Positions 1 to 7,986 of a stretch of DNA of 11,943 nt are shown here, piece after piece. The stretch comes from Clostridia bacterium (lineage in GTDB: Bacteria > Bacillota > Clostridia > Christensenellales > CAG-917). The translations under genes were made by a program, and so were the position numbers. Numbering within the stretch: position 1 is the stretch's first letter; each line of letters opens with the position of its first letter. The notes under the pieces were generated by a model. It was not told where the DNA came from. It worked only from the letters and a program-made list of their open reading frames with translations, and searched no databases. The stretch covers positions 1 to 11,943 of the forward strand of contig CAAEDU010000016.1 in the NCBI GenBank assembly GCA_900754695.1, written 5' to 3'.

Positions 1-48
1 GAGGGTTATCTTGATTTCCCCCTCCTTCCCTTCGGGCTTTCCTCCCCC

Positions 49-68
49 GTGACGTCACAGCACGTGCT
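49..68. repeat. Two abutting 10-bp perfect palindromes
   Basis: GTGACGTCAC (49-58) is followed without a gap by AGCACGTGCT (59-68). Each is its own reverse complement. Such short perfect palindromes are the usual shape of sites for dimeric DNA-binding proteins, so a tandem operator is one reading. No promoter is recognised beside them, so the function is unknown. Confidence 0.5.
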
Positions 69-165
69 CGCCTGCGCGGCGGCGTAAACTTCGCCGCTTA
101 TCAATCGCACGGCTGCTCCTTTCCCCCTTCCGAAAATACTTTCGGCGGGGACCCCTTGGAGTGTG

Positions 166-194
166 CAGTCCTCGCATCATGCGGGACTGATTTT
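166..194 (+). terminator. Possible plus-strand intrinsic terminator (weak)
   Basis: CAGTCC (166-171) pairs with GGACTG (184-189). An inner CGCA/TGCG stem closes a three-base loop, with one bulged T on the 5' side. ATTTT follows on the plus strand. This is a compact terminator shape, but the T run is only four bases and no plus-strand gene is seen upstream within the window. It could equally be one stem of the structured region around it. Confidence 0.25.
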
Positions 195-353
195 GCATCT
201 CTACAAAAGTTTTTAATATCGCACCGACATAACCAAGCGGAGAACAGCACTCACCGAAAACCCGGCACGGGCGGAGGAATTCGGCACTCGCAACTTAAAG
301 CCCGTGTCTGCTTAGATCCACGGCGTTGCTCGGCGCTCACTTTGCGCGCCGCG

Positions 354-383
354 ACTTTCAAGAGGGCTGCGCCCTGTGAAAGT
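354..383. repeat. Strong 12-bp hairpin about 50 bases past the pilB stop
   Basis: ACTTTCA (354-360) is a perfect partner of TGAAAGT (377-383), and inside it AGGGC (363-367) pairs with GCCCT (371-375) around a three-base loop, leaving a small internal loop (two bases against one). It begins about 50 bases after the pilB stop on the minus strand. It lacks a T tract on either strand, so it is not a standard intrinsic terminator. It could act as a 3'-end stabilising stem or be part of a larger structured RNA. Confidence 0.5.
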
Positions 384-434
384 TTGGCTGAGCGGCGCGT
401 GGTTCCGTCTTCGATCCTGTTAATGTGCTCGGAC

Positions 435-2123
<1,689 letters not shown>

Positions 2124-2129
2124 GCGATT

Positions 2130-2137
2130 ACCTCCCC
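2130..2137 (-). promoter_or_regulatory. Ribosome binding site fixing the pilB TTG start
   Basis: The minus strand reads GGGGAGGT here, six bases ahead of TTG at 2123. The near-perfect match to the 16S anti-Shine-Dalgarno sequence is the main reason for accepting TTG as the start of pilB. Confidence 0.85.
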
Positions 2138-2144
2138 TACAATG

Positions 2145-2173
2145 ATTTTACTATGACTTACACTCCGTGTCAA
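2145..2173 (-). promoter_or_regulatory. Sigma-A-type promoter of pilB
   Basis: On the minus strand a perfect -35 box TTGACA (2168-2173) is separated by exactly 17 bases from TAAAAT (2145-2150), a one-mismatch -10 box. A transcript would start near 2137-2139, right at the ribosome binding site, giving an untranslated leader of only about 15 bases. This supports independent, probably constitutive, transcription of pilB. The boxes are seen directly; activity is inferred. Confidence 0.8.
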
Positions 2174-2184
2174 TACGGGTTTTT

Positions 2185-2218
2185 CTCAAAAAGCGCCTTT
2201 TTAAGCGGTTTTTTTGAG
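2185..2218 (-). terminator. Terminator-like hairpin after pilD, possibly bidirectional
   Basis: CTCAAAAA (2185-2192) pairs with TTTTTGAG (2211-2218). Inside, CGCTT and AGGCG (minus strand, one G-T pair) form a 5-bp stem with an AAAA loop, followed by CTTTTT on the minus strand. On the plus strand the same core is followed by GTTTTTTT. This is the usual form of a bidirectional intrinsic terminator. It lies between the pilD stop and the pilB promoter and probably ends the pilC-to-pilD transcript. Confidence 0.65.
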
Positions 2219-2230
2219 GTTTTCGTGTCT

Positions 2231-3091
2231 TCATATGCCGAGTAAACCCGCATAAAAAGCGATAAGCGCATCACCGCCGAATATCGCTACAACTGTCGCG
2301 AGCGCGATGAAGGGTCCGAAAGGCACGACGTGGAAACGCATCTTCTTCGGCGGGAGCGGCGTCTCGCCCTCCGCGCACACCGCTCCTCGCGGCAGGCGGC
2401 GGTATTCCTCCTCCGAGAGGTCGAACTCTTCCTCTCCCCTCCTCTTCTTCACCGCCGTGACGATGACGGACACCGCGGCGCCCAGCACCACCGACACGAC
2501 GAACACGATGAGCACCTTCTGCCACCCGAGCATGAGACCCAGGACGAAATAGAGCTTGACGTCGCCGAGACCCATGCCCCCGAACATGGCAAGAAGGAAC
2601 ATAGGCACGCTCACGCACGCGCATCCGATGAGTTTGTCCTCCCATCCCACGCCGCCGAAGGGCGCGAATGTGACGAGCCCCAGCGCCAGCAGCACGAGGA
2701 CGGCGGAGTCCGGGATCTCCATCGTGTCGAGGTCGATGAAGGACGCCGTGATGAGCGCGCACGCCGCGACGTCCCACACGAGGGTGAGACCGTGCATGCC
2801 GAACATCGCGTAGTTGCCCACAAAGAGCGCGCAGGTCATCGCCTCGACGAGCGGATAGCGGGGGGAGATCCTCTCCCCGCAGCTTCTGCATTTGCCGCGC
2901 AGGATGACGTAGCTCAAAAGGGGTATGTTGTCGTACGCCTTGATCGCCTCGCCGCACTTCGGACAAAAGGAGCGCGCCTTCGAGAAAAATTTGCCGCGCG
3001 GGAGACGGTAGATGCACACATTGAGAAAGCTGCCGATGCAAAGACCCGCGAGCGCACTCAGGACATAAAACGTGATGTCAAGCGCCGCCAT
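2231..3091 (-). CDS. pilD: Prepilin peptidase / N-methyltransferase, PilD (GspO) family
   Basis: This polytopic membrane aspartyl protease removes the leader of type IV prepilins and, in the bifunctional family form, methylates the new N-terminus. The 286 residues show the full bifunctional architecture. SFLNVCIYRLP lies at 21-31. A zinc-binding tetracysteine is formed by C43/C46 and C68/C71, and YPLVE follows at 79-83. The catalytic aspartate motifs are FIDLDTMEIPD (118-128) and GMGLGDVKL (172-180, Asp177). A charged cytoplasmic loop (about 214-255) precedes the last membrane segments. The ATG start at 3091 has GAGGG six bases upstream and lies nine bases after the preceding prepilin stop. 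Its position directly after the prepilins fits the role of processing them. It is the last gene before the terminator-like hairpin. Confidence 0.96.
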   Translation of the reverse strand: MAALDITFYVLSALAGLCIGSFLNVCIYRLPRGKFFSKARSFCPKCGEAIKAYDNIPLLSYVILRGKCRSCGERISPRYPLVEAMTCALFVGNYAMFGMHGLTLVWDVAACALITASFIDLDTMEIPDSAVLVLLALGLVTFAPFGGVGWEDKLIGCACVSVPMFLLAMFGGMGLGDVKLYFVLGLMLGWQKVLIVFVVSVVLGAAVSVIVTAVKKRRGEEEFDLSEEEYRRLPRGAVCAEGETPLPPKKMRFHVVPFGPFIALATVVAIFGGDALIAFYAGLLGI

Positions 3092-3100
3092 CTCCGTCCC

Positions 3101-3907
3101 TCACGAATAGAAGATGTAGCTATAGGTGCCGCTCGACGCGTTGATGACGCCGCCCGCGCTCTCCGCGCCCACTTTGATGGGGCTTTTGCGCTGCTCGAGG
3201 TTGAGGAATGAGACGACGTCGCTCGCCAAAGTCGCCGTATAACTCTCGCCGTCCGCCGCAACGTCGCGCTCGCGGAACACCGTGAAGTTGACCGTCACGG
3301 CATAGCTGTTGCCGCTCTCCTTGCCCTCCGTGCGCACGATGGGCGTGAACGTCAAGCCGCCCACGAGATATTCGCCGTACACTTCCGTCACGGGCTCGAG
3401 CGTTGTGCCGCCGAAGAGCGGGGTGGGGGCGTCCCAATCAAGCACGCCGTCCACATTGCTGCTCATGTGGTAGACATAGCCGCCGATGACGGTCTCGGTG
3501 CGCGGGATGCCGTTCACGGTGACGTTGTGTTTGCCGAGGGGGTATATCCTGCCCCTCGGGTATTCGTCGCTTACCCCCACGGGTTTGCCGCCCGCATCGG
3601 GGATGACGTTGCCCGCAAAGAGCATGTTGCACTCCGCGATGAGCGGCGTGCCCGAGGTGCCGATGAGAGTGGGATCGTTGCTCAGATACACCTTCTTCGC
3701 GCTGCGGAGGGTGATGCGGATATACTCCATCACGATGTCCTTGACGTCGTCCGCCGCGATGGTCTCCTCCCCGCGGATGAACGTCCTCGACGCCGCCGAG
3801 GAGATGAGGAACACCGAAATGGCGAGGATGCTCATGATGACCATCGCCACCAGCAGTTCAACGAGCGTGAACGCGCGTTTATGCCGTCTGAACCTGCGCC
3901 AAAGCAT
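3101..3907 (-). CDS. Minor prepilin, GspJ/PilW-like, with Ala at the -1 cleavage position
   Basis: This 268-residue protein is a predicted pilin-like subunit. A short basic leader (residues 1-12, rich in Arg, Lys and His) ends in KRA, followed by FTLVELLVAMVIMSILAIS, the class III pilin helix with Glu5 at residue 17. The residue before the expected cut is Ala12 rather than Gly. The rest (about 40-268) is a soluble, beta-rich domain without cysteines that I can pick out. I choose ATG at 3907: it forms a TGATG overlap with the previous gene and has a GGGGGAGG-type ribosome binding site (3914-3921) at six-base spacing, whereas the GTG at 3910 would be too close. Size and sequence around the helix resemble GspJ/PilW minor pilins, so a tip or priming role is likely; this is family-level inference. 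Confidence 0.85.
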   Translation of the reverse strand: MLWRRFRRHKRAFTLVELLVAMVIMSILAISVFLISSAASRTFIRGEETIAADDVKDIVMEYIRITLRSAKKVYLSNDPTLIGTSGTPLIAECNMLFAGNVIPDAGGKPVGVSDEYPRGRIYPLGKHNVTVNGIPRTETVIGGYVYHMSSNVDGVLDWDAPTPLFGGTTLEPVTEVYGEYLVGGLTFTPIVRTEGKESGNSYAVTVNFTVFRERDVAADGESYTATLASDVVSFLNLEQRKSPIKVGAESAGGVINASSGTYSYIFYS

Positions 3908-4311
3908 CACGCGCCTCCCCCGCTCTCGCTCTCGCCCTTGTCCTCAGCCGCGAGGAAGATGACATAGCGTCTGCCGCCCTCGGTCACATATTCCACATAC
4001 TCGCCCTCGACATAAGTGAGGTCGCCCTTATTAAGGTCGATGACGAACTGCTCCTCGTTGCCGCTCTCGTGGTTGTGCACCGTCACGGTTATGCTGCCGT
4101 GTGTGCCTTCCGCCGTAACGCCCGTCTCGATGAAATGCATGAGAGCAACGCGGTCGGAGTCGTAGACGAGGGACATGTTCACCATATTGGTGGCGGTGAA
4201 AAGGATCATGGCGAACATCACCGCGGCAATGGCAAACACCGCGATGCTGACGATGGCTTCCACCAATGTGAACCCTCTCCGGGCGCTCTTTCGCCTCATC
4301 CGTCCGAGCAT
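3907..4311 (-). CDS. Small prepilin, GspI-like or candidate structural pilin
   Basis: This 134-residue protein has a basic leader of 13 residues (several Arg and Lys) ending RRG. Predicted cleavage is G13/F14, giving mature FTLVEAIVSIAVFAIAAVM with Glu5 at residue 18. This is a textbook type IV prepilin N-terminus. The remainder is a short beta-rich domain ending in an acidic Gly/Ser tail, with no cysteine pair. I choose ATG at 4311 because it overlaps the preceding stop as TGATG; an in-frame TTG one codon upstream is possible but has no better ribosome binding site. The local Shine-Dalgarno match is weak (GGGGT), so translation probably depends on coupling to the giant gene upstream. It could be a GspI-type minor pilin or the fibre subunit itself; the sequence does not decide this. 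Confidence 0.85.
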   Translation of the reverse strand: MLGRMRRKSARRGFTLVEAIVSIAVFAIAAVMFAMILFTATNMVNMSLVYDSDRVALMHFIETGVTAEGTHGSITVTVHNHESGNEEQFVIDLNKGDLTYVEGEYVEYVTEGGRRYVIFLAAEDKGESESGGGA

Positions 4312-7300
4312 CAATAGTACCCCAAAAACTCCCAGACCACCTGACCGAAGTCGCTGATTTCGCCCTCGGTGTTGCCGTAGCTGAAATTGAAGTCGACAAT
4401 GAGCGGCGGCTGAACATAGTTGAAAACTATGTTTTTATATTGATTTATGACCGCATCGGTTATTGCCGATGTGCCGAAATTCGGGAAATTTATCCCAATA
4501 GTTTCAAGCCATGTTTTTTGCTGTTCGTCTGCAGTAGAGAGCATGATGAGACTCTCTATCGCCATACAGCCGTTGAGCGCGGTGAAGCTGCCTTGCGTAT
4601 CGGGCGGAGCAATGAAAGCATGCCCGTACGGGGTGTAGACAAAACCGTCGAGCACCGCATTCTGCCCCATCGTGATGAGGGAGTCGTCATTGGAGATGAT
4701 GTACAGCCCGTCATAGCCGTAGCCGGAGCCCGTCTCCGCCGAGACCAGCCCGAGACGGGTGTAGGGGTTGACATGCAATGTCGGTTTTTTAAAATCGTAG
4801 GAGTCGCTTTCGTACAGATACCAGAAGGTCATGCTGCCGCCCGTGAGCACGACCTCCGCACCTTCGTCGTAATTCTTTGCGCCCTTCTTGCCCAGCTCCA
4901 CGCCATTCAGGAAGCGGATGTAGACATTGCCCTTCGACGTGTCGATGACGATCTTGTCAAATGCGGACCAGTCCACCCTTTTTTTGAAACACACGCTCTG
5001 TTTGATGGTGAGTGTGTAGTCGCCGTTGCCCGGAGTGCCCGTCACGCTGCCCGCGGCGGGGTTTTTGGAGAGATGGTAAAGATAACCTTCGACATTGACA
5101 ACGTCCTCGTCCGTGCTGAATTCGATGCCAGTCTCGTCGCCCACATAGTTCACGCTGGCGCTCGCACCGGGGTCAGCATTGTGCTTCGGCGCCGTCCAGG
5201 TGCGGATCTTGATGAGCTTGTCGTCCCAGACGGCGTTATCTTTAAAAGCTACGGTCTCATATTCAACGGCATTACTGTGTGAAAAATCGCTCAAAGCGTC
5301 CGTCTTCTGATGTTCGAGTGCCGCCGACAACGATGAATAACCGCTCGCCACATGACCTGCGAGTTGATTATCCCGCTCCGCAGTATTGCCTTTAATATAT
5401 TCAGTGTTGCCGATCCTCGTCTCCCATAGCCCTTCCTCACGTGAAGCGGTTATGAGTTTAACGATGCATATTGAATCTCGCGACCCACTCCAGCTCCACT
5501 TTGTTGTCGGGTTGCTTTCATCTTTCAACCACCAGTCATTCCCATCAATATATAAGCCTCCGTCGCCCACGATCAATGTGCCCAAATAGCTTATGTCGAT
5601 ACTTGTGGTCCACCGCAGAGCATCGCCTTGATTTGTCCTTAACTGGAACCTGTCCGCATATATTACGCTATCTTTTTGGTATGATTCAAAGCAGTTCCAT
5701 GACGCAACGCCCTCGGAAACTTCAGTATCTCGCGGATCATAATCCACCCAGTGAGCGTGATAGCCGCTCCCGAAGCCATCTTGGCGTTTAGGCGTGTTCC
5801 CATAACTATCCGAAAGACTATTTGATGATGAATAAGGCTGCACAAGATCTATGAACAAATATCCCGTCACATATATGTTGTGATAAATATCGGGGATCGA
5901 ACTGCTTCCTTCATTCCATTTCGAAGCCATTATATGCGTATTTACATTGGACCACAGCGTACCGTAGATCTTACTGTTGGTGAGCGTCGCACCCCATCTA
6001 TGTGATGAACCGCTCCCGCCGACATCTGAGGTCGAAGTAAAGCTCACATTGTCATAACTTTTCACGCTGGTATTGTTGCCCGTGTAATTGATGACAAGGT
6101 TGCCATCTCGCGGATGATCTTCGCCGCCAAGTTCCATGTCGTCGGAAGTGAAATTATCGCCGTCGAAATAAACATTGCCGTGGATTTTGCTGCTGACGAT
6201 GGTAAGTTCATCGCCGTAGCAATAGACATCTCCCCAGATCTCTGCATTCATGATTTGGGCATTGCCTTGCACCACTACATCGCCGCCAATGGAAACGGTA
6301 TTTGTTGTTAGCATAAGCGCACCGTTCCATCCGGTGATATAGAGCCCGTCAATGTAGAGATCTTTGTCGGCATAAATATTGTTCTTGCCGTCGTCGTTTT
6401 CGTCATCCGATTTCGGCACATTCTTGCTGTCGAAGTTCTCTATGCGGGCGTCTTCCCACAGATACATGTCACCGTTGAGGCGGAATGTTGAGAGTGAATA
6501 CTCCAGCACGACATCGTTAGCGGTATGGTGATCAAAGAAAACATCCATTTCTTCGCCAAACCCGTGCTCAAAGTCATCTCTCAAATCAATTTTGTTGAAC
6601 CTTATGTCTTGCAAATAATTGTCAAGCTGACCGTCATCTACGAGCCCCTCTAACCATGTACCCTCTTTTTGCTGTGCAAAAACACTACGCTTGATGGTGT
6701 TGTCCCACCTGCGCAGATATGCTCGTGAGCTAAGGTTCCTGTCCGACAGCCCTATGAGGATCTTGGAGTCCGCATAAAGGTCGCCGTTCACCGCCGTGCC
6801 GCTGTCAACCGCCGAGAACATGTAAAGCTCCGCCCAATCGTTGTACCACAGTTGCTCTACTGTCGGCTGATTGATGAACGACGCCGTCAAAAGGGAATTG
6901 TCCATGTCAAGGGGCTTGGTGTGCCCGACGAGTGAAGCGTTGGATGTGCTCGCCTGCGCGTTGCCGTAGACGCCTGATTTCAGGACCTGGTTATACTTGC
7001 CCTCATTGGTGTTCTCGTCCGTGATGATGTTGCCGTTGGTGTCGCGCAGATACTGCCCCGGGGTGCCGCTGTGACCGTTGTAGGTGCCGTTTGCACTACT
7101 CAATGCGGCGAACACCGTGTTGTAGGCGGTGATGTATGTGGAACCCAAATTCTGCACGGCGGCGCTGTCCGTGTCCGCGATGGGCTGAGAGACGTAGATG
7201 TCGCCGTGGGTGGTCTCCGCCACTATGGTGGAGATGGGAGACTGCAGACAGAAGGTGTTGTCGAAGATCTTCTTGAGCTCCGACGCGGCGCGGTTGGTCT

Positions 7301-7835
7301 TGGCGATGATGGCGCGTGCCGTCTCCGAATAGCCGTTGTAGGTCGCCTCCGCCTCAAGGCTTATCTCCGTGCGCTTCGCGTTGTTGTACCTCGCCCAAAG
7401 GTCGCACTCGCCGAGGTAGGTGTAGAAGAAGTCGCTGCCGACGACGCCCTCCGCCGCCGCTTCTCCGCCGCCCGTGGAGCCGATCTTCACTCGGACGGTG
7501 GTGACGTCGATGTTGATGCCGCCGATGCTCGATCCCTCACTCGATCCCTCGCTCGGTCCCTTGGTCAAAGAGGTGTAAGCGTTATCAAGAGCGGTGACGA
7601 TGTCGTTGAGCACACCCCCGTTGGTCTTTATCTTGGCGTAGAGGCTCTCTATGCTGGATGTCGCGGTGTAATAAGCCTGCTGACGGCACATGCGGGAGTA
7701 GGAATATTGATAAGAGCGCATGGCAATGGTGGTGAACAGCGTCCCCATGATGGTGAGTATGGTCATGGAGACGAGCACCATCACGAGGGATGCTCCCCTC
7801 TTGCGTTTTCTCGCCGCAAAGTGCCTGAGCCTCAT
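4311..7835 (-). CDS. Giant PilX/GspK-like prepilin-type surface protein (1174 aa)
   Basis: The N-terminus (RKRGASLVMVLVSMTILTIM, residues 11-30) is a basic leader plus a hydrophobic helix (about 15-38) in the style of PilX/GspK minor pilins. Gly14 could be the -1 cleavage residue and Glu5 is missing, as in GspK. The following helix (about 40-90) continues the pilin-like start. A Gly/Ser/Glu spacer lies at 93-104. The long remainder is probably extracellular. Stretches at about 345-365, 455-565 and 615-660 show the hydrophobic-alternating, Gly/Asp-turn pattern of a beta-helix (for example GGDVVVQGNAQIMNAEIWGD, 517-536). Residues about 1040-1100 (DGLYIISND to MAIESLIMLS) recall the end of large uncharacterised PilX-type proteins. 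ATG at 7835 has AAGGAGG at 7848-7854 and a purine-rich AAAAGGAAG nearer. Bases about 5200-6700 are distinctly AT-richer than the flanks. Adhesin or pilus-tip function is inference; no known adhesin domain is recognised with certainty. Confidence 0.8.
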   Translation of the reverse strand: MRLRHFAARKRKRGASLVMVLVSMTILTIMGTLFTTIAMRSYQYSYSRMCRQQAYYTATSSIESLYAKIKTNGGVLNDIVTALDNAYTSLTKGPSEGSSEGSSIGGINIDVTTVRVKIGSTGGGEAAAEGVVGSDFFYTYLGECDLWARYNNAKRTEISLEAEATYNGYSETARAIIAKTNRAASELKKIFDNTFCLQSPISTIVAETTHGDIYVSQPIADTDSAAVQNLGSTYITAYNTVFAALSSANGTYNGHSGTPGQYLRDTNGNIITDENTNEGKYNQVLKSGVYGNAQASTSNASLVGHTKPLDMDNSLLTASFINQPTVEQLWYNDWAELYMFSAVDSGTAVNGDLYADSKILIGLSDRNLSSRAYLRRWDNTIKRSVFAQQKEGTWLEGLVDDGQLDNYLQDIRFNKIDLRDDFEHGFGEEMDVFFDHHTANDVVLEYSLSTFRLNGDMYLWEDARIENFDSKNVPKSDDENDDGKNNIYADKDLYIDGLYITGWNGALMLTTNTVSIGGDVVVQGNAQIMNAEIWGDVYCYGDELTIVSSKIHGNVYFDGDNFTSDDMELGGEDHPRDGNLVINYTGNNTSVKSYDNVSFTSTSDVGGSGSSHRWGATLTNSKIYGTLWSNVNTHIMASKWNEGSSSIPDIYHNIYVTGYLFIDLVQPYSSSNSLSDSYGNTPKRQDGFGSGYHAHWVDYDPRDTEVSEGVASWNCFESYQKDSVIYADRFQLRTNQGDALRWTTSIDISYLGTLIVGDGGLYIDGNDWWLKDESNPTTKWSWSGSRDSICIVKLITASREEGLWETRIGNTEYIKGNTAERDNQLAGHVASGYSSLSAALEHQKTDALSDFSHSNAVEYETVAFKDNAVWDDKLIKIRTWTAPKHNADPGASASVNYVGDETGIEFSTDEDVVNVEGYLYHLSKNPAAGSVTGTPGNGDYTLTIKQSVCFKKRVDWSAFDKIVIDTSKGNVYIRFLNGVELGKKGAKNYDEGAEVVLTGGSMTFWYLYESDSYDFKKPTLHVNPYTRLGLVSAETGSGYGYDGLYIISNDDSLITMGQNAVLDGFVYTPYGHAFIAPPDTQGSFTALNGCMAIESLIMLSTADEQQKTWLETIGINFPNFGTSAITDAVINQYKNIVFNYVQPPLIVDFNFSYGNTEGEISDFGQVVWEFLGYY
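7525..7558 (-). repeat. Imperfect 12-base tandem repeats coding a Gly/Ser/Glu spacer
   Basis: Near-identical 12-base units (plus-strand CGATCCCTCACT and CGATCCCTCGCT plus a diverged neighbour) encode GPSE-GSSE-GSS, residues about 93-103 of the giant protein. It is a flexible spacer between the N-terminal helix and the extracellular part, and a possible site of slippage in whole-codon steps. Confidence 0.55.
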
Positions 7836-7986
7836 GTCTTCCTTTTGCCTCCTTGTTCTCCTGCCGGATCGGGATGATACGACCCTGCCTCAGAGTGATC
7901 CTTTCGGTGTCTTTGCACAGCCGAAAGTGCCATAATGCGCGGTTCATTGTGCCATTTGCGCGCAGTGAACTGCCGTTTTTGTCATT
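7836..7986 (-). promoter_or_regulatory. Structured 151-base spacer between pilO and the giant gene
   Basis: This is the only long gap among the genes transcribed upstream of the pilD terminator. On the minus strand it holds TGCGCG/CGCGCA (7959-7964/7936-7941), then a strong hairpin of CTTTCGG (7921-7927) with CCGAAAG (7901-7907) extended by TGT/ACA around a GCAAAG loop with one bulged base. A third fold follows: GGATC (7897-7901) with GATCC (7866-7870), enclosing GGG/CCC (7883-7885/7871-7873). None has a T tract. I find no convincing -35/-10 pair. It may be a leader that sets translation of, or RNA processing ahead of, the giant gene. Confidence 0.5.
7848..7854 (-). promoter_or_regulatory. 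Ribosome binding site of the giant gene
   Basis: AAGGAGG on the minus strand lies 12 bases before the ATG at 7835, somewhat far. A second purine-rich match (AAAAGGAAG, 7838-7846) sits closer. Either or both may serve the start. Confidence 0.65.

Larger units (their letters stand above)
1..434. other. Gene-free region downstream of pilB, rich in inverted repeats
   Basis: This stretch follows the pilB stop codon and I can assign no gene or known RNA family to it. It contains many perfect or near-perfect inverted repeats: 79-84/92-97, 130-135/140-145, 147-150/152-155, 166-171/184-189 with an inner stem, 290-294/325-329 enclosing 302-306/319-323, 331-336/346-351, and 354-360/377-383 enclosing 363-367/371-375. 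Two abutting 10-bp palindromes lie at 49-68. A purine-rich minus-strand stretch near the left edge includes AAGGAGG (21-27), but no start codon follows at a suitable distance inside the window. The density of stems suggests a structured untranslated RNA, a dispersed palindromic element, or a leader of a gene further left. I cannot choose between these from sequence alone. Confidence 0.5.

Noticed and set aside
120..160. Partial likeness of the minus strand (CGGAAGG, GGAGCAGCC) to the SRP RNA tip or a riboswitch core
   Set aside because: The matching bases are few, the flanking helices do not fit, and the CGAAA stem at 130-145 gives a simpler explanation.
300..390. Minus-strand resemblance to a GEMM-I cyclic-di-GMP riboswitch (CACAGGGC, GAAAG and GCGCAAAG in that order)
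   Set aside because: These bases are taken up by other perfect stems (354-383 and 331-351), the GGACGCAAAGCC junction is not matched, and the tetraloop-receptor and closing half of the aptamer are absent.
390..425. TTCGATCC on the plus strand as a tRNA T-loop
   Set aside because: There is no matching acceptor stem, anticodon arm or D arm around it.
7585..7947. 120-codon minus-strand frame beginning in the pilO-giant gene spacer
   Set aside because: It mostly overlaps the giant gene out of frame, is Arg/His-rich, and its ATG lacks a ribosome binding site.
7959..7980. GCAGT/ACTGC stem followed by TTTTT on the plus strand as a terminator
   Set aside because: The stem leaves only a two-base loop, is very short, and no plus-strand gene exists to end there.
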